A stretch of 64,000 nt of DNA from Weeksellaceae bacterium (GCA_019459455.1 JAIBEX010000009.1:186001-250000), one strand, 5' to 3'. Shown: positions 44,296 to 53,079, counted from the stretch's first letter. Program-made: numbers and translations. Notes: generated by a model from the sequence alone, not told the origin.

Positions 44296-45177
44296 ATGAA
44301 ACAAAGAACTCCGGTTTACATTAACATACTTATTATACTTACGATTCTTTTCATAGTATATTTTATGTTTGTTCAGAGTACCTCTTTCCTTTCATCTCCG
44401 TATTTCTGGGGAACAGTGATCATAAGTTCAGTTTTGGCGCTCATCCATAACGCCATTGGAGACCTGATAGAAAACGACAGGTTCAAGAAACTTACTCCTG
44501 AGGAGCAGACAACCTATCTTGAAGGGAAAAAAGTTCCTTATTTCAAGGGACTGTACGATGAAGCCTTCAAAAAACAGTCGAATACTCAGGAAAAGGATAT
44601 ACTAATTGACCATGGTTTTGATGGGATTATGGAGCTGGACAACCAGTTGCCTAAATGGTGGCTCGGACTGTTCTATTTTGGTGTTGCATATTGCATTGTC
44701 TATATGGTTTCCTATTTCCTTACAGATTTCGCAGATCCTTATAAAGAATACGAAGTAGAACATAAAGAGCAGATTGCGAGCATTGCACAGTGGATGAAAG
44801 ATACTCCGCCACCAACGATAGAAAACGCAGTTTATTCTGCGGACAACATCGCAGCAGGTGAGGAAGTCTTCAAGACGAACTGCATTTCATGTCACATGGA
44901 AAATGGGAAAGGTGGAATCGGGCCTAACCTTACCGATAACAACTGGATTAACCAGCCTGAAAAGACGCTCTTTAAAAATGTGTTCCACATGGTTGAGAAC
45001 GGCTCGCCTAATAATCCAGCAATGCAGCCTTTCGGTAAGAACGGGGTGCTGAGCGGATTCGATATCCAGAATGTGGCGGCCTATGTTTACCATATTAACC
45101 AGGAAAAACAACCTATTACTCCCGCTGAAGGAGGCTCGGCTCCCCAGGGAGATCCCGCCAACTGGGAAAAACAGTAA
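44296..45177 (+). CDS. ccoP: cbb3 oxidase subunit III, mono-haem type (CcoP)
   Basis: The electron-entry cytochrome c subunit. 293 residues with two N-terminal hydrophobic segments (about 7-25 and 34-50) and a third helix near 117-140 that precedes the cytochrome domain. Only one haem motif is present (CISCH at residues 196-200, axial Met in AMQPFG near 240). Most proteobacterial CcoP proteins hold two haem c groups. This shorter arrangement matches Bacteroidota CcoP. Electrons would pass from here to the CcoO part of the fusion subunit. Confidence 0.92.
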   Translation: MKQRTPVYINILIILTILFIVYFMFVQSTSFLSSPYFWGTVIISSVLALIHNAIGDLIENDRFKKLTPEEQTTYLEGKKVPYFKGLYDEAFKKQSNTQEKDILIDHGFDGIMELDNQLPKWWLGLFYFGVAYCIVYMVSYFLTDFADPYKEYEVEHKEQIASIAQWMKDTPPPTIENAVYSADNIAAGEEVFKTNCISCHMENGKGGIGPNLTDNNWINQPEKTLFKNVFHMVENGSPNNPAMQPFGKNGVLSGFDIQNVAAYVYHINQEKQPITPAEGGSAPQGDPANWEKQ

Positions 45178-45194
45178 TAAAATTTGAATAAATT

Positions 45195-45248
45195 AAAACA
45201 TAATTCGTTATTAATTCAGCAGTGAAAAGATAACGGATTATGTTTTTT
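45195..45248 (+). terminator. Long hairpin with T-run between ccoP and ccoG
   Basis: A 17-base arm at 45195-45211 pairs with 45230-45246 with one G-T wobble, across an 18-base loop. T's at 45243-45248 end the 3' arm. It may be an attenuator, a terminator with readthrough, or a processing site that sets a lower level for the assembly genes downstream. Confidence 0.7.
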
Positions 45249-45265
45249 CTGTTAAATAAATAATA

Positions 45266-46714
45266 ATGTCAGAAGATACAAACTACAGAGGCGGGCAGGG
45301 TCAGGTGGTCGACCCTGAATCATTCAGAGATTCTGTAGGCACCATGGACCAGTCCGGTAAAAGAAAGTGGGTATATCCCAGGAAGCCGCGCGGAAGGTAT
45401 ACCAATTACCGCTATCTGGTTTCCGTTATTTTACTTTTAATTTATTTTGGGATTCCCTTTATAAATATAAATGGAAATCCCCTCCTGCTAATCAACGTTT
45501 TGGACAGGGAATTCTTTATTGGTGGACAGCCATTTTATCCCCAGGATTTCTTTATCCTTGCTTTGGGTGCTATTGCCTCCATCGTCTTTATTTTACTCTT
45601 CACGGTTGTTTTCGGAAGAATATTCTGCGGGTGGATCTGTCCTCAGACTATTTTCCTTGAAATGATCTTCCGTAAAGTGGAGTACGCAATTGAAGGTGAC
45701 AGGAACAAACAGATGCGTCTGGACCACCAACCCTGGAATACCGAAAAAATATGGAAAAGAGGACTGAAGTGGTTCATCTTTGCGCTGATTTCTATTATCA
45801 TCACCCACTTTATGTTCATGTACATCGTGGGCTACGAAAGGGTTCTGTCTATCATGCAGGAGGGTCCTTTTGCCAATCCAACCAACTTTTTGGTCATGAT
45901 CCTCTTCACTGGCGCCTTCTATTTTGTATTTGCGTGGTTCCGTGAGCAGGTCTGCACCCTGGTGTGTCCATACGGGAGGCTGCAGGGAGTCCTTATTGAC
46001 AAGCAGACAATCAATGTGTTCTACGACTTCAAACGAGGCGAAAACCGCTCCAAATGGAGGAAAGGCGAAGACCGGAGAGCTGCCGGTAAAGGTGACTGTA
46101 TTGACTGTAACCAGTGCGTAGTGGTTTGCCCAACAGGAATTGATATACGGGACGGACAACAGCTGGAATGTGTAAACTGCACCGCCTGTATCGACGCCTG
46201 CGACGAGGTGATGGAAAAAGTAGGCCTTCCAAAAGGTCTCATCAGATATGCCACTGAAGACGAAATAGAACAGGAAAAGCCATTTGTATTCAGCAACAAG
46301 ATGAAGGCTTATACCGGTGTGCTAATCTTACTGATAGGTTTTCTTGGTTTCCTGCTCTACAACAGAGGCGCAATGGAGGCAAAATTCATTAAACCGGCCG
46401 GGTCCTCTTTTGTAATCCGGGGCGGCAAGATTTACAATACGTACAACTATACCCTTCTCAATAAAACAAACGAGAAGAAAAAGGTAACGGTTAAGGTTAC
46501 TGAACCTCAGCACGGAGAGATTTCGGCTAACGGAATACAGACCATCATAGTGAATAAGGACGAAATGACCAAAGGTTCGGTTTCCGTCAGTTTTCCGGAA
46601 AATGAAATTACTCGGGCAAAACAAAACATCACCATCGGGATCTATGATGAGAATGGTGAACTGATTGATGACTACGAAACCTATTTTGAAGGACCATTTA
46701 AACTGCAGTTTTAA
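45266..46714 (+). CDS. ccoG: cbb3 oxidase accessory protein with 4Fe-4S clusters (CcoG)
   Basis: A membrane cupric reductase needed for copper delivery to cbb3 oxidase. 482 residues. Membrane helices near 45-65, 90-110, 170-190 and 210-230 alternate with conserved cysteine motifs: FCGWICPQTIFLEMIFR near 117 and QVCTLVCPYGRLQG near 230. Two 4Fe-4S motifs follow (CIDCNQCVVVCPTGID near 279 and CVNCTACIDACDEVM near 304), and a C-terminal Ig-like domain begins near 380. It follows the hairpin at 45195-45248. Confidence 0.94.
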   Translation: MSEDTNYRGGQGQVVDPESFRDSVGTMDQSGKRKWVYPRKPRGRYTNYRYLVSVILLLIYFGIPFININGNPLLLINVLDREFFIGGQPFYPQDFFILALGAIASIVFILLFTVVFGRIFCGWICPQTIFLEMIFRKVEYAIEGDRNKQMRLDHQPWNTEKIWKRGLKWFIFALISIIITHFMFMYIVGYERVLSIMQEGPFANPTNFLVMILFTGAFYFVFAWFREQVCTLVCPYGRLQGVLIDKQTINVFYDFKRGENRSKWRKGEDRRAAGKGDCIDCNQCVVVCPTGIDIRDGQQLECVNCTACIDACDEVMEKVGLPKGLIRYATEDEIEQEKPFVFSNKMKAYTGVLILLIGFLGFLLYNRGAMEAKFIKPAGSSFVIRGGKIYNTYNYTLLNKTNEKKKVTVKVTEPQHGEISANGIQTIIVNKDEMTKGSVSVSFPENEITRAKQNITIGIYDENGELIDDYETYFEGPFKLQF

Positions 46715-46722
46715 AATTTAAT

Positions 46723-47175
46723 ATGTTGAAAAAATTCACCTGGGGACACGGTATCGTTCTTGCACTGGGCACTTTTATTATATTCATCCTTTCCATGATC
46801 TTTTATTTTACAAGCACATGGAAGAATTCTGAACTCATTACCGATGATTATTATGAGGAAGAACTGGCCTATCAGGATGTAATCGATGCCAAGAACCTGG
46901 CAAATCAGCTTCCGGAAAAGCCAAAATATGTCCAGAATGAAACGGGAATCCGCATTTTTTTTCCTGCAGATATTAACAACAGCAACAGTAAGTTTCGCAT
47001 AGACCTCCACCGCGCTGAAGACCAGAAACTGGATGTAATCCGGGAAATGACCCTGGACAGTCAGAACAGCATATTCATTCCGGCAGCCATTCTTGCAAAA
47101 GGAAATTATGTGCTCCGAGTTCACTGGGAAATGGATGCAAAACAGTATCAGATCGACTACGATCTGGTGTGGTAG
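46723..47175 (+). CDS. ccoH: cbb3 oxidase assembly protein CcoH/FixH
   Basis: 150 residues: a helix at about 8-29, an acidic YYEEELAYQDVIDAKN segment, then a periplasmic beta domain. The YYxxELxYQ sequence is the FixH hallmark. In other bacteria the CcoH protein interacts with CcoI and CcoN during assembly. It follows ccoG by 8 bases and precedes the UreH-like gene by 1 base. Confidence 0.9.
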   Translation: MLKKFTWGHGIVLALGTFIIFILSMIFYFTSTWKNSELITDDYYEEELAYQDVIDAKNLANQLPEKPKYVQNETGIRIFFPADINNSNSKFRIDLHRAEDQKLDVIREMTLDSQNSIFIPAAILAKGNYVLRVHWEMDAKQYQIDYDLVW

Positions 47176-47176
47176 T

Positions 47177-47920
47177 ATGGAAACAGCACTTTTACTGTCG
47201 GCTTTGGTCCTGGGCATTGGCTCCGGCTTCCACTGCATAGGAATGTGCGGGCCAATTGCGATGTCCATGGGCCTCACCAGAAAACAGGCGGCGAACTATC
47301 ATCTTCAAAATCTGACATACAATTTTGGAAGGATTGTAACCTACAGCCTGCTTGGTGCTGTTTTGGGAATCGTAGGAGAGGGCTTTCAGGTCGCAGGTCT
47401 ACAGCAGTATCTCACCATTGCGGTGGGAGTTGTACTCATTATGATGGCGCTCTTCTCCTTCGGGAGCAAAGATTTCGCTTCGCGGATTCCATTTCTGTCC
47501 TCAGCTCTCCTTTCCGTAAAGAAAAACCTGGCCAGACTGCTTCAGAAAGCAGATTACCGCTCAAGGTTTGCCACCGGTATCCTGAACGGTTTCCTGCCCT
47601 GCGGAATGGTCTACATGGCCCTTACTGCATCACTTGCAGCCGGCGGCATCTGGCAGGGCGCACTTTTTATGGCCATATTTGGGCTTGGTACTTTTCCCTT
47701 TATGTTTATGGTGGTCCTTTTGGGCAATCTTATGACCACGGCGTTCCGGATAAAAATCCTTAAAGTGATTCCGGTGATGATGTTGGTGTTGGGAGGACTT
47801 TTTATCCTGCGCGGACTGGAACTGGGAATCCCCTTAATTTCTCCGAAAAAAGAAGCGCTTCAGGTTATCCACAACAGTTCTGAAGCACATCAACACGGTG
47901 ATCACTCGACCTGCCACTAA
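47177..47920 (+). CDS. UreH/DsbD-like membrane protein with His/Cys tail
   Basis: 247 residues with about six helices of the UreH_2/DsbD-like (PF13386-type) fold. GSGFHCIGMCGPIAMSMG near 15-32 and NGFLPCGMVYMALTASLAAGG near 142-162 repeat the family Pro-Cys-Gly core. The C terminus is HQHGDHSTCH, four His and one Cys in ten residues, likely to bind metal. It begins one base after ccoH, so co-transcription is nearly certain. Related proteins sit at the end of cbb3 operons in other bacteria and have been linked to copper or redox homeostasis; the precise role here is inference. Confidence 0.85.
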   Translation: METALLLSALVLGIGSGFHCIGMCGPIAMSMGLTRKQAANYHLQNLTYNFGRIVTYSLLGAVLGIVGEGFQVAGLQQYLTIAVGVVLIMMALFSFGSKDFASRIPFLSSALLSVKKNLARLLQKADYRSRFATGILNGFLPCGMVYMALTASLAAGGIWQGALFMAIFGLGTFPFMFMVVLLGNLMTTAFRIKILKVIPVMMLVLGGLFILRGLELGIPLISPKKEALQVIHNSSEAHQHGDHSTCH

Positions 47921-47943
47921 TCTCTGCTGCATTTTAACCGCTT

Positions 47944-47951
47944 TAACTTTG
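47944..47951 (+). promoter_or_regulatory. Candidate -7 box of the 47994 lipoprotein gene
   Basis: TAACTTTG ends 42 bases before the ATG. No -33 TTG at normal distance. Low confidence. Confidence 0.3.
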
Positions 47952-47993
47952 GTATCCGTTTTGAATCAAACAGACCAGTAAATAAGCAATAAA

Positions 47994-48782
47994 ATGATAA
48001 AAAAGTTTGGACTTTGGGCTGCGGCCGCGGCCTTCGTTGTTTTGCAATCCTGTTCTGTGAATACAGAAACTACCTACTTCAAAGATTCTGCAACAAGCAT
48101 GGAATCTAGTATACTGATGGATCAGGGAATGTTGGGGATGATTAACATGATGAACTCCTCAGGCAATTCCAAAACGTTGCCCGACCTGGCCAATCTTTCC
48201 TCTGAGTGGCAAAGCCTTTACGATATGCAAAAAGATGGAAAGGTGGTCCTTAATGAGAAGGAAGCGGGTCCCCTTAAAAAAATGTACGTTAAAGTGAACA
48301 GACAGAAAGGTGAAATTCTGGGACTTTCATTGAAATATGACAAGCTTCTTCCGGTTGAAATCGCCAGCCTGTTTGCCAGTAAGAAAGAACTGAAATCCAT
48401 TCCTCTGCAGGATATTGCAAAGTGGGATGGGGAGAAGCTTATCATCGATACTGGGAAATTCAACATGGCGGAGTCACTGTATGAACTGCAGAAGGTAAAG
48501 CCGGAAGAGAATTCAAAACCTCCCAGAACGAAGCAGGATTCAATTGAGGCCTACGGCCGCCAAATGGCTTCAGGTGTGATCGGGATGGCAAAGATGTTCA
48601 ACGGAAACTTTACCAATACCCTAAAGTTTCAGAGACCCATTAAAAGCATTGAGGGTAAACACGATTTTGTAGAACAGGTGGACGACAGAACCATAAAGAT
48701 AAACGTTAAAAGCGCAGACATTTGGGATGAAGGAAAAAACCTGAAAAACAAAGACAAGAAAATTACAATCTATACAAAATAA
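47994..48782 (+). CDS. Lipoprotein of unknown function
   Basis: 262 residues. The signal peptide has an Ala-rich core and a lipobox LQSCSVN (cysteine near residue 20). The mature protein has a Met-rich stretch (MDQGMLGMINMMN) near 41-54, an all-alpha/beta body, a KFNMAESLYELQKVKPEE segment near 155, and a C-terminal beta part. No family recognised. The Met-rich run next to a copper-dependent oxidase operon is suggestive of metal binding but may be chance. A bidirectional terminator separates it from serS. Confidence 0.7.
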   Translation: MIKKFGLWAAAAAFVVLQSCSVNTETTYFKDSATSMESSILMDQGMLGMINMMNSSGNSKTLPDLANLSSEWQSLYDMQKDGKVVLNEKEAGPLKKMYVKVNRQKGEILGLSLKYDKLLPVEIASLFASKKELKSIPLQDIAKWDGEKLIIDTGKFNMAESLYELQKVKPEENSKPPRTKQDSIEAYGRQMASGVIGMAKMFNGNFTNTLKFQRPIKSIEGKHDFVEQVDDRTIKINVKSADIWDEGKNLKNKDKKITIYTK

Positions 48783-48785
48783 AGA

Positions 48786-48809
48786 AAACCACCTTAACCG
48801 GTGGTTTTT
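48786..48809. terminator. Bidirectional terminator between lipoprotein gene and serS
   Basis: AAACCACC and GGTGGTTT pair perfectly around a 6-base loop. Five T's follow on the plus strand and a T-rich tract on the minus strand. It lies between two convergent stops at 48782 and 48827. Confidence 0.85.
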
Positions 48810-48826
48810 AATTGTATTTCATTCTT

Positions 48827-50092
48827 TTAGATCAGGTCAAACTTGGCGTATTCTGCAACCTTGGCAGGCAGTCTGATTCCTTCCGGTGTCTGGTTGTTTT
48901 CCAACAACGCCGCCATAATACGTGGCAGCGCAAGTGCAGATCCGTTCAGGGTATGAACCAACTGTGTTTTACCGTCGGCTTTGTAGCGGCATTTCAGGCG
49001 GTTTGCCTGGAAGGTTTCGAAGTTGGACACTGAGGAAACTTCAAGCCACATTTCCTGTGCCGCACTCCAAACCTCAAAGTCATAGGTCATGGCAGAGGTG
49101 AAACCCATATCGCCCCCGCAAAGTCTTAGGATCCTGAAAGGCAGTTCCAGGTCAGTAAGAAGTCCTTTTACGTGATCCACCATTTCCTCTAAAGCAGCAT
49201 ACGAGTTTTCGGGCTTCTCCATACGCACGATTTCCACCTTCTCAAACTGATGTAACCTGTTCAAGCCGCGGACGTGAGCGCCATAACTTCCGGCCTCGCG
49301 ACGGTAGCACTGCGAAAAGGCGGTATTCTTTACCGGAAGATCAGCCTCATCCAGAATGACATCGCGGTACATGTTGGTCACAGGAACCTCGGCGGTAGGA
49401 ATGAGGTACAGATTATCTTCGTTCGCGAAATACATCTGCCCTTCCTTATCCGGTAGTTGCCCTGTCCCGTAACCCGAAGCTTCATTCACGACGTGAGGAG
49501 GATTTACCTCCATATATCCGGCGTCCACGTTGCGGTCCAGAAAGAACTGCACGAGGGCACGCTGCAGGCGGGCTCCCTTCCCCAGATAGACCGGGAAACC
49601 CGCACCTGCAATCTTGACACCCAGTTCAAAATCGATCAGGTTATACTTTTTTGCCAGTTCCCAGTGCGGTATTGCGCCTTCACCCAAACCATGCACATCA
49701 TGGGATTGAAAAATAATTTCGTTGTCATCTGCGGTAGTTCCGGCTTTAACTTTCTCAAAGGGAATATTGGGAATGAGATAAAGAATTTCCTGCAGTTTCG
49801 ACTCGGTCTCCTTAAGTTTCTGCTGAAGCTCCTGTGCATTTTCCTTGAACTGCGTTGTTTTAGCCTTGGCCGATTCTGCCTCGTCCTTCTTACCTTCCTT
49901 CATATAAATGCCGATCTCCTTCGAAATGCGGTTCATCTCTGCAAGATTCTGGTCGAGGTTGAACTGGTATTTCTTTCTCTCATCGTCGGCATGTATGGCT
50001 TCCTCAACCAGACCGGACTGTTTGAAATTTCTCTTCGCTAGACCTTCGAGCACGCGTTCTTTATTCTCGCGCAAAAAACTGACTTGTAACAT
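48827..50092 (-). CDS. serS: Seryl-tRNA synthetase
   Basis: It charges tRNA-Ser. 421 residues from the ATG at 50092. An N-terminal coiled-coil arm (about 30-105) is followed by a class II core with TAEVPVTNMYRD near 227, motif 2 FSQCYRREAGSYGAHVRGLNRLHQFEKVE near 255, and motif 3 NGSALALPRIMAALLENNQ near 376. The frame runs 23 codons further upstream, but family proteins start at MLQVSFLREN. Normal length. Confidence 0.97.
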   Translation of the reverse strand: MLQVSFLRENKERVLEGLAKRNFKQSGLVEEAIHADDERKKYQFNLDQNLAEMNRISKEIGIYMKEGKKDEAESAKAKTTQFKENAQELQQKLKETESKLQEILYLIPNIPFEKVKAGTTADDNEIIFQSHDVHGLGEGAIPHWELAKKYNLIDFELGVKIAGAGFPVYLGKGARLQRALVQFFLDRNVDAGYMEVNPPHVVNEASGYGTGQLPDKEGQMYFANEDNLYLIPTAEVPVTNMYRDVILDEADLPVKNTAFSQCYRREAGSYGAHVRGLNRLHQFEKVEIVRMEKPENSYAALEEMVDHVKGLLTDLELPFRILRLCGGDMGFTSAMTYDFEVWSAAQEMWLEVSSVSNFETFQANRLKCRYKADGKTQLVHTLNGSALALPRIMAALLENNQTPEGIRLPAKVAEYAKFDLI

Positions 50093-50183
50093 GTGTATGC
50101 TTTGAAATTGAAACTTTAATTTGAGATTATGCCAGACAGAAGTTTCCGGTTCATACCCCAAAATTGTGTGGCGAATTTACGGA

Positions 50184-50687
50184 TTATTTGCTTATTTTAA
50201 TCACGTTCGGCTGTCCCTCTGTTTTCGTAAAAACGGGCACGCCGTTGTACAGTGCGGACGATAATTGAAAAAGCTGTGGGGTATGTGTGTAATTGAGGAC
50301 CAGTGTATCATTGGTAACGGCCTGCGTACTGTCGTTCACCTGCCGACGCATATTCAGTGCAATTGTTGAGCGGTAAAGGCTGGTATTGTCCGGGGACGTA
50401 CTGACCGCAATCCTCCGTGCGCCGGCAATGTACTGGATATAGGATACCGTATCTGCATCTTTCTTAAGGTTCACCGGCACGGGGGCATTATCTGTAAGAC
50501 CTTCCACATCATTCATGGCTACAGAGATGTAGGATCCCGGAATGTTACTGTTCAGCATATCCAGACCCAGTGAGTCGATATAGATACTTACGACCTGATC
50601 GATTCGCTGTATATCATCTGCGTTATCGCTTCGGCAGCCTGCTACTGTAAAGAGTGCAATCAATAATACTAATAAAGTGTTCTTCAT
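50184..50687 (-). CDS. Lipoprotein of unknown function
   Basis: 167 residues from the ATG at 50687. The signal peptide ends in the lipobox VAGCRSDNADD with acidic residues behind the cysteine, as in exported flavobacterial lipoproteins. The rest is a beta-rich domain (IVSIYIDSLGLDMLN-like strands, YTHTPQLFQLS, GVPVFTKTEG). No family recognised. A TATCTTTG box ends six bases before the start, so the transcript would be almost leaderless. Confidence 0.75.
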   Translation of the reverse strand: MKNTLLVLLIALFTVAGCRSDNADDIQRIDQVVSIYIDSLGLDMLNSNIPGSYISVAMNDVEGLTDNAPVPVNLKKDADTVSYIQYIAGARRIAVSTSPDNTSLYRSTIALNMRRQVNDSTQAVTNDTLVLNYTHTPQLFQLSSALYNGVPVFTKTEGQPNVIKISK

Positions 50688-50693
50688 AAAAAG

Positions 50694-50701
50694 CAAAGAT
50701 A
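50694..50701 (-). promoter_or_regulatory. Candidate -7 box of the 50184-50687 lipoprotein gene
   Basis: On the minus strand TATCTTTG, ending six bases before the ATG at 50687. It overlaps the space after the flippase stop. Confidence 0.4.
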
Positions 50702-50708
50702 ATGGTTT

Positions 50709-51941
50709 TCAGGACAGCTTTTTTGTTCTTTGAGACCAAAAGAAAGACAGGAGAAGAAGCATCCCGCTGAAGAGATTTGCCAAAAGCATGATGTAGGACA
50801 GGCCTTCAGTACCATGCTTGGGAAGCCAAATAAAAGCAGCAACGACAATTCCTCCTAAAGTCACCGCTCCGATAACAACGCTCACCCGAATCAAGCCTAC
50901 GGCAGAAAGCAGATTTCCTAGAGGTATACGAAGCAATATGGCCACAGCCATTTGCAGAAATGCAATCTTTAGGACCACGTCATTGGTGTAATCCTTCCCA
51001 AAAAGGCGCATGATGTCTTCTGAAAAAAGAAAACCCAGCATCACAAGTGCCGTGGTTAGCGGAAAATAAATTTTCAGGTAGTTCAGAAAAAAACGGTACA
51101 GGTATCCCGTGTCAAGGTGCTTTTCACATAGTTTGGGAAACATCGTTTGAGTATAAATTTGGGCTATAAAAACAAGATTCAGCGGTATAAGCACACTGAT
51201 ACGGTAAAATGCTGCCCCGCTTTCCTTGAAAAAATAGCCAGCAAAAAAGATGTCGATATTTGTAATTCCCATAAAAAGCAGTAGCGACAATACCGAGGGC
51301 ACCGCATAATTCCAGAACGCTCTTCCTTTAACAACGCCAGAATCTGTTTTACCAATTTCAAATTTATGGAGGAGAAAAATGACAAAGGGGCTGAGCGCAT
51401 TGGCTATAACATATCCCCAAATTCCCCAAATCCAGGCACCGAGAAGGCTTACTGTAAATATAAAAATATTGGAAATCAGTTCCAACCGAGCATACGATTG
51501 ATTATCGAGATTTGCCCGGGTTGCAGCTTTTGCCTGTTCAATGAAAAACAGCCCGGTTAAGCGGATCATCATCACGGCGGTCATCCACATAATTTCTGCG
51601 TTTCCATGATGTGAAAAAACAGCAAACAGAAGCATGGCGATATTCACCGCCAACTGCAGAAAAAAGCCCTGGTAATTTGTATATTTCGCAAGCGCAGACC
51701 TTCCGGCATGATCCTTTATAGCTGCCCCGAAGCGCAACAATCCATGGCTGCTTCCAAAACCCAAAACTGGAATAAAAAAATTGGAGATATTGAGGACAAT
51801 CGTTAGAAGCCCGAAGTCCCTGGTACTTAAAAGGTGTACGAGTAACAGGACACTCAAGAAGCCGAACAGCCGGGAGACCAACAGGGACAAAGCGACCTGC
51901 GTCCCCGAGTTTTCGCGAAAATTATGCAGCCAGGCTCTCAT
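50709..51941 (-). CDS. Polysaccharide flippase-like membrane protein (MATE/MOP superfamily)
   Basis: 410 residues with about 12 membrane helices of the polysaccharide transport/Wzx type. GTQVALSLLVSRLFGFLSVLLLV near the start and FLIPVLGFGSSHGLLRFGAAI-like sequence near 55-75 are typical. It would flip lipid-linked glycans across the inner membrane or act in O-antigen or exopolysaccharide assembly. The start overlaps the stop of the upstream glycosyltransferase by four bases (ATGA), so the two are translationally coupled. Confidence 0.88.
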   Translation of the reverse strand: MRAWLHNFRENSGTQVALSLLVSRLFGFLSVLLLVHLLSTRDFGLLTIVLNISNFFIPVLGFGSSHGLLRFGAAIKDHAGRSALAKYTNYQGFFLQLAVNIAMLLFAVFSHHGNAEIMWMTAVMMIRLTGLFFIEQAKAATRANLDNQSYARLELISNIFIFTVSLLGAWIWGIWGYVIANALSPFVIFLLHKFEIGKTDSGVVKGRAFWNYAVPSVLSLLLFMGITNIDIFFAGYFFKESGAAFYRISVLIPLNLVFIAQIYTQTMFPKLCEKHLDTGYLYRFFLNYLKIYFPLTTALVMLGFLFSEDIMRLFGKDYTNDVVLKIAFLQMAVAILLRIPLGNLLSAVGLIRVSVVIGAVTLGGIVVAAFIWLPKHGTEGLSYIMLLANLFSGMLLLLSFFWSQRTKKLS

Positions 51942-53056
51942 GACAGGATTTCATCATAAACTTCGCAAAACTTCTTCCCAACTACTGCGCGGGAAAACGT
52001 TTCCCTTGCATATGCGGCCATTTTGGTCTGCGAAACATCAGCAGAGAACATCACTTTCAGCATGGCATTCGAGAGAAGTGTATCATCTACCGAGTCCAGG
52101 AGCACTCCAAATCCTTCAGGAAAGAACTCTGAGATCCCTCCCACATTTGTAGAGATGACGCGAATACCACTTGCAAAGGATTCCCCAATTACACAGGGCT
52201 GGTTTTCATCGTCACTGAACAGAATAAAACAATCCGCATTTCGCATACGATGTGCCACTTCGCTGCCAGTCTGCGTTCCGAAAATATCTATAAAGTCCGT
52301 AAATTCAGAATTTTCAGCCATGTCTCTTAGTCGGGAGACATCACCATCGCCCCCAATCTGCAGACGGAATTGATGACCCTGAGCTAAGAGTTCTAAGGCA
52401 ACCTTCAGAATTTTGTCCGGATTTTTTCTGGAAATCAGGTTGGAAACATGAAGAAAAGTAAAAAGACCTGCATTCCTCTCGCCGGGATGAAAGATGTTCA
52501 TATCTACTACATTCGGGATCACTTGCATTGGAGACCTTATGCCAAGGTTTTGCAGCCCAGAAGCTAAATCCCTACTTACAGGAAGTAGTTTTGAAGCCTG
52601 ATTTCCAATAAAAGCTGCCGTTTTTCTGATACTTAAGGGGGTCCGCTTCTGATTGATTCTGCGGAGTGCCGTCCAGTGCTCCGTTACAACAAACGGAATA
52701 GCAAACCTTATCTTAAGGTAAACGGCAAAAAACATACTGTTGTGCAGCACGTTGGCATGTACCAGATCCGGTTTCCGCAGTTCTCCAAAACCTTTGAGAT
52801 ACGCGCGCAGCCGGCGGATAAAGTTAAGGAAGTGATAGGGGGTGCTTCTGTAATAAACGACCATCGTACGGATACCGTTTACCATTTCTTCTTCCAGCAC
52901 GTACGTTTGGTCTTGTGCCGTAAAACCGACAGCGTGCAAAATCTCAACATCATGAAATTCAGCAACGGCCTCGGCATGCCTCTGAACAAAATTGCCGGCT
53001 GTTGGATCCAGTTTATTGGGGAACCACGAGGATATGAACAGAATTTTTTTTTTCAA
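51938..53056 (-). CDS. Glycosyltransferase family 4-like (GT-B)
   Basis: 372 residues from a TTG at 53056. The frame is open to 53194, but the GT-B fold begins at KKILFISSWFPNKLDPTAGNFVQRHAEA, directly after that codon, and no ATG or GTG is better placed. The N-terminal acceptor lobe has LVHANVLHNSMFFAVY near 95. The C-terminal donor lobe has LHVSNLISRKNPDKILKVALEL near 213 and DDENQPCVIGESFASGIRVISTNVGGISE near 294, the EX7E-like nucleotide-sugar site. It partners the flippase below it. Donor and acceptor unknown. Confidence 0.85.
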   Translation of the reverse strand: MKKKILFISSWFPNKLDPTAGNFVQRHAEAVAEFHDVEILHAVGFTAQDQTYVLEEEMVNGIRTMVVYYRSTPYHFLNFIRRLRAYLKGFGELRKPDLVHANVLHNSMFFAVYLKIRFAIPFVVTEHWTALRRINQKRTPLSIRKTAAFIGNQASKLLPVSRDLASGLQNLGIRSPMQVIPNVVDMNIFHPGERNAGLFTFLHVSNLISRKNPDKILKVALELLAQGHQFRLQIGGDGDVSRLRDMAENSEFTDFIDIFGTQTGSEVAHRMRNADCFILFSDDENQPCVIGESFASGIRVISTNVGGISEFFPEGFGVLLDSVDDTLLSNAMLKVMFSADVSQTKMAAYARETFSRAVVGKKFCEVYDEILS

Positions 53057-53071
53057 ATCTTTTGTAAGTAT

Positions 53072-53079
53072 TACCTTTG
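53072..53079 (+). promoter_or_regulatory. Candidate -7 box of the methyltransferase gene
   Basis: TACCTTTG ends 29 bases before the ATG at 53109, divergent from the glycosyltransferase. No -33 TTG at normal distance. Confidence 0.35.

Noticed and set aside
49457-50041. A long open frame antisense to serS
   Set aside because: Covers the conserved serS coding region and encodes a repetitive Leu/Phe-rich product without a family.
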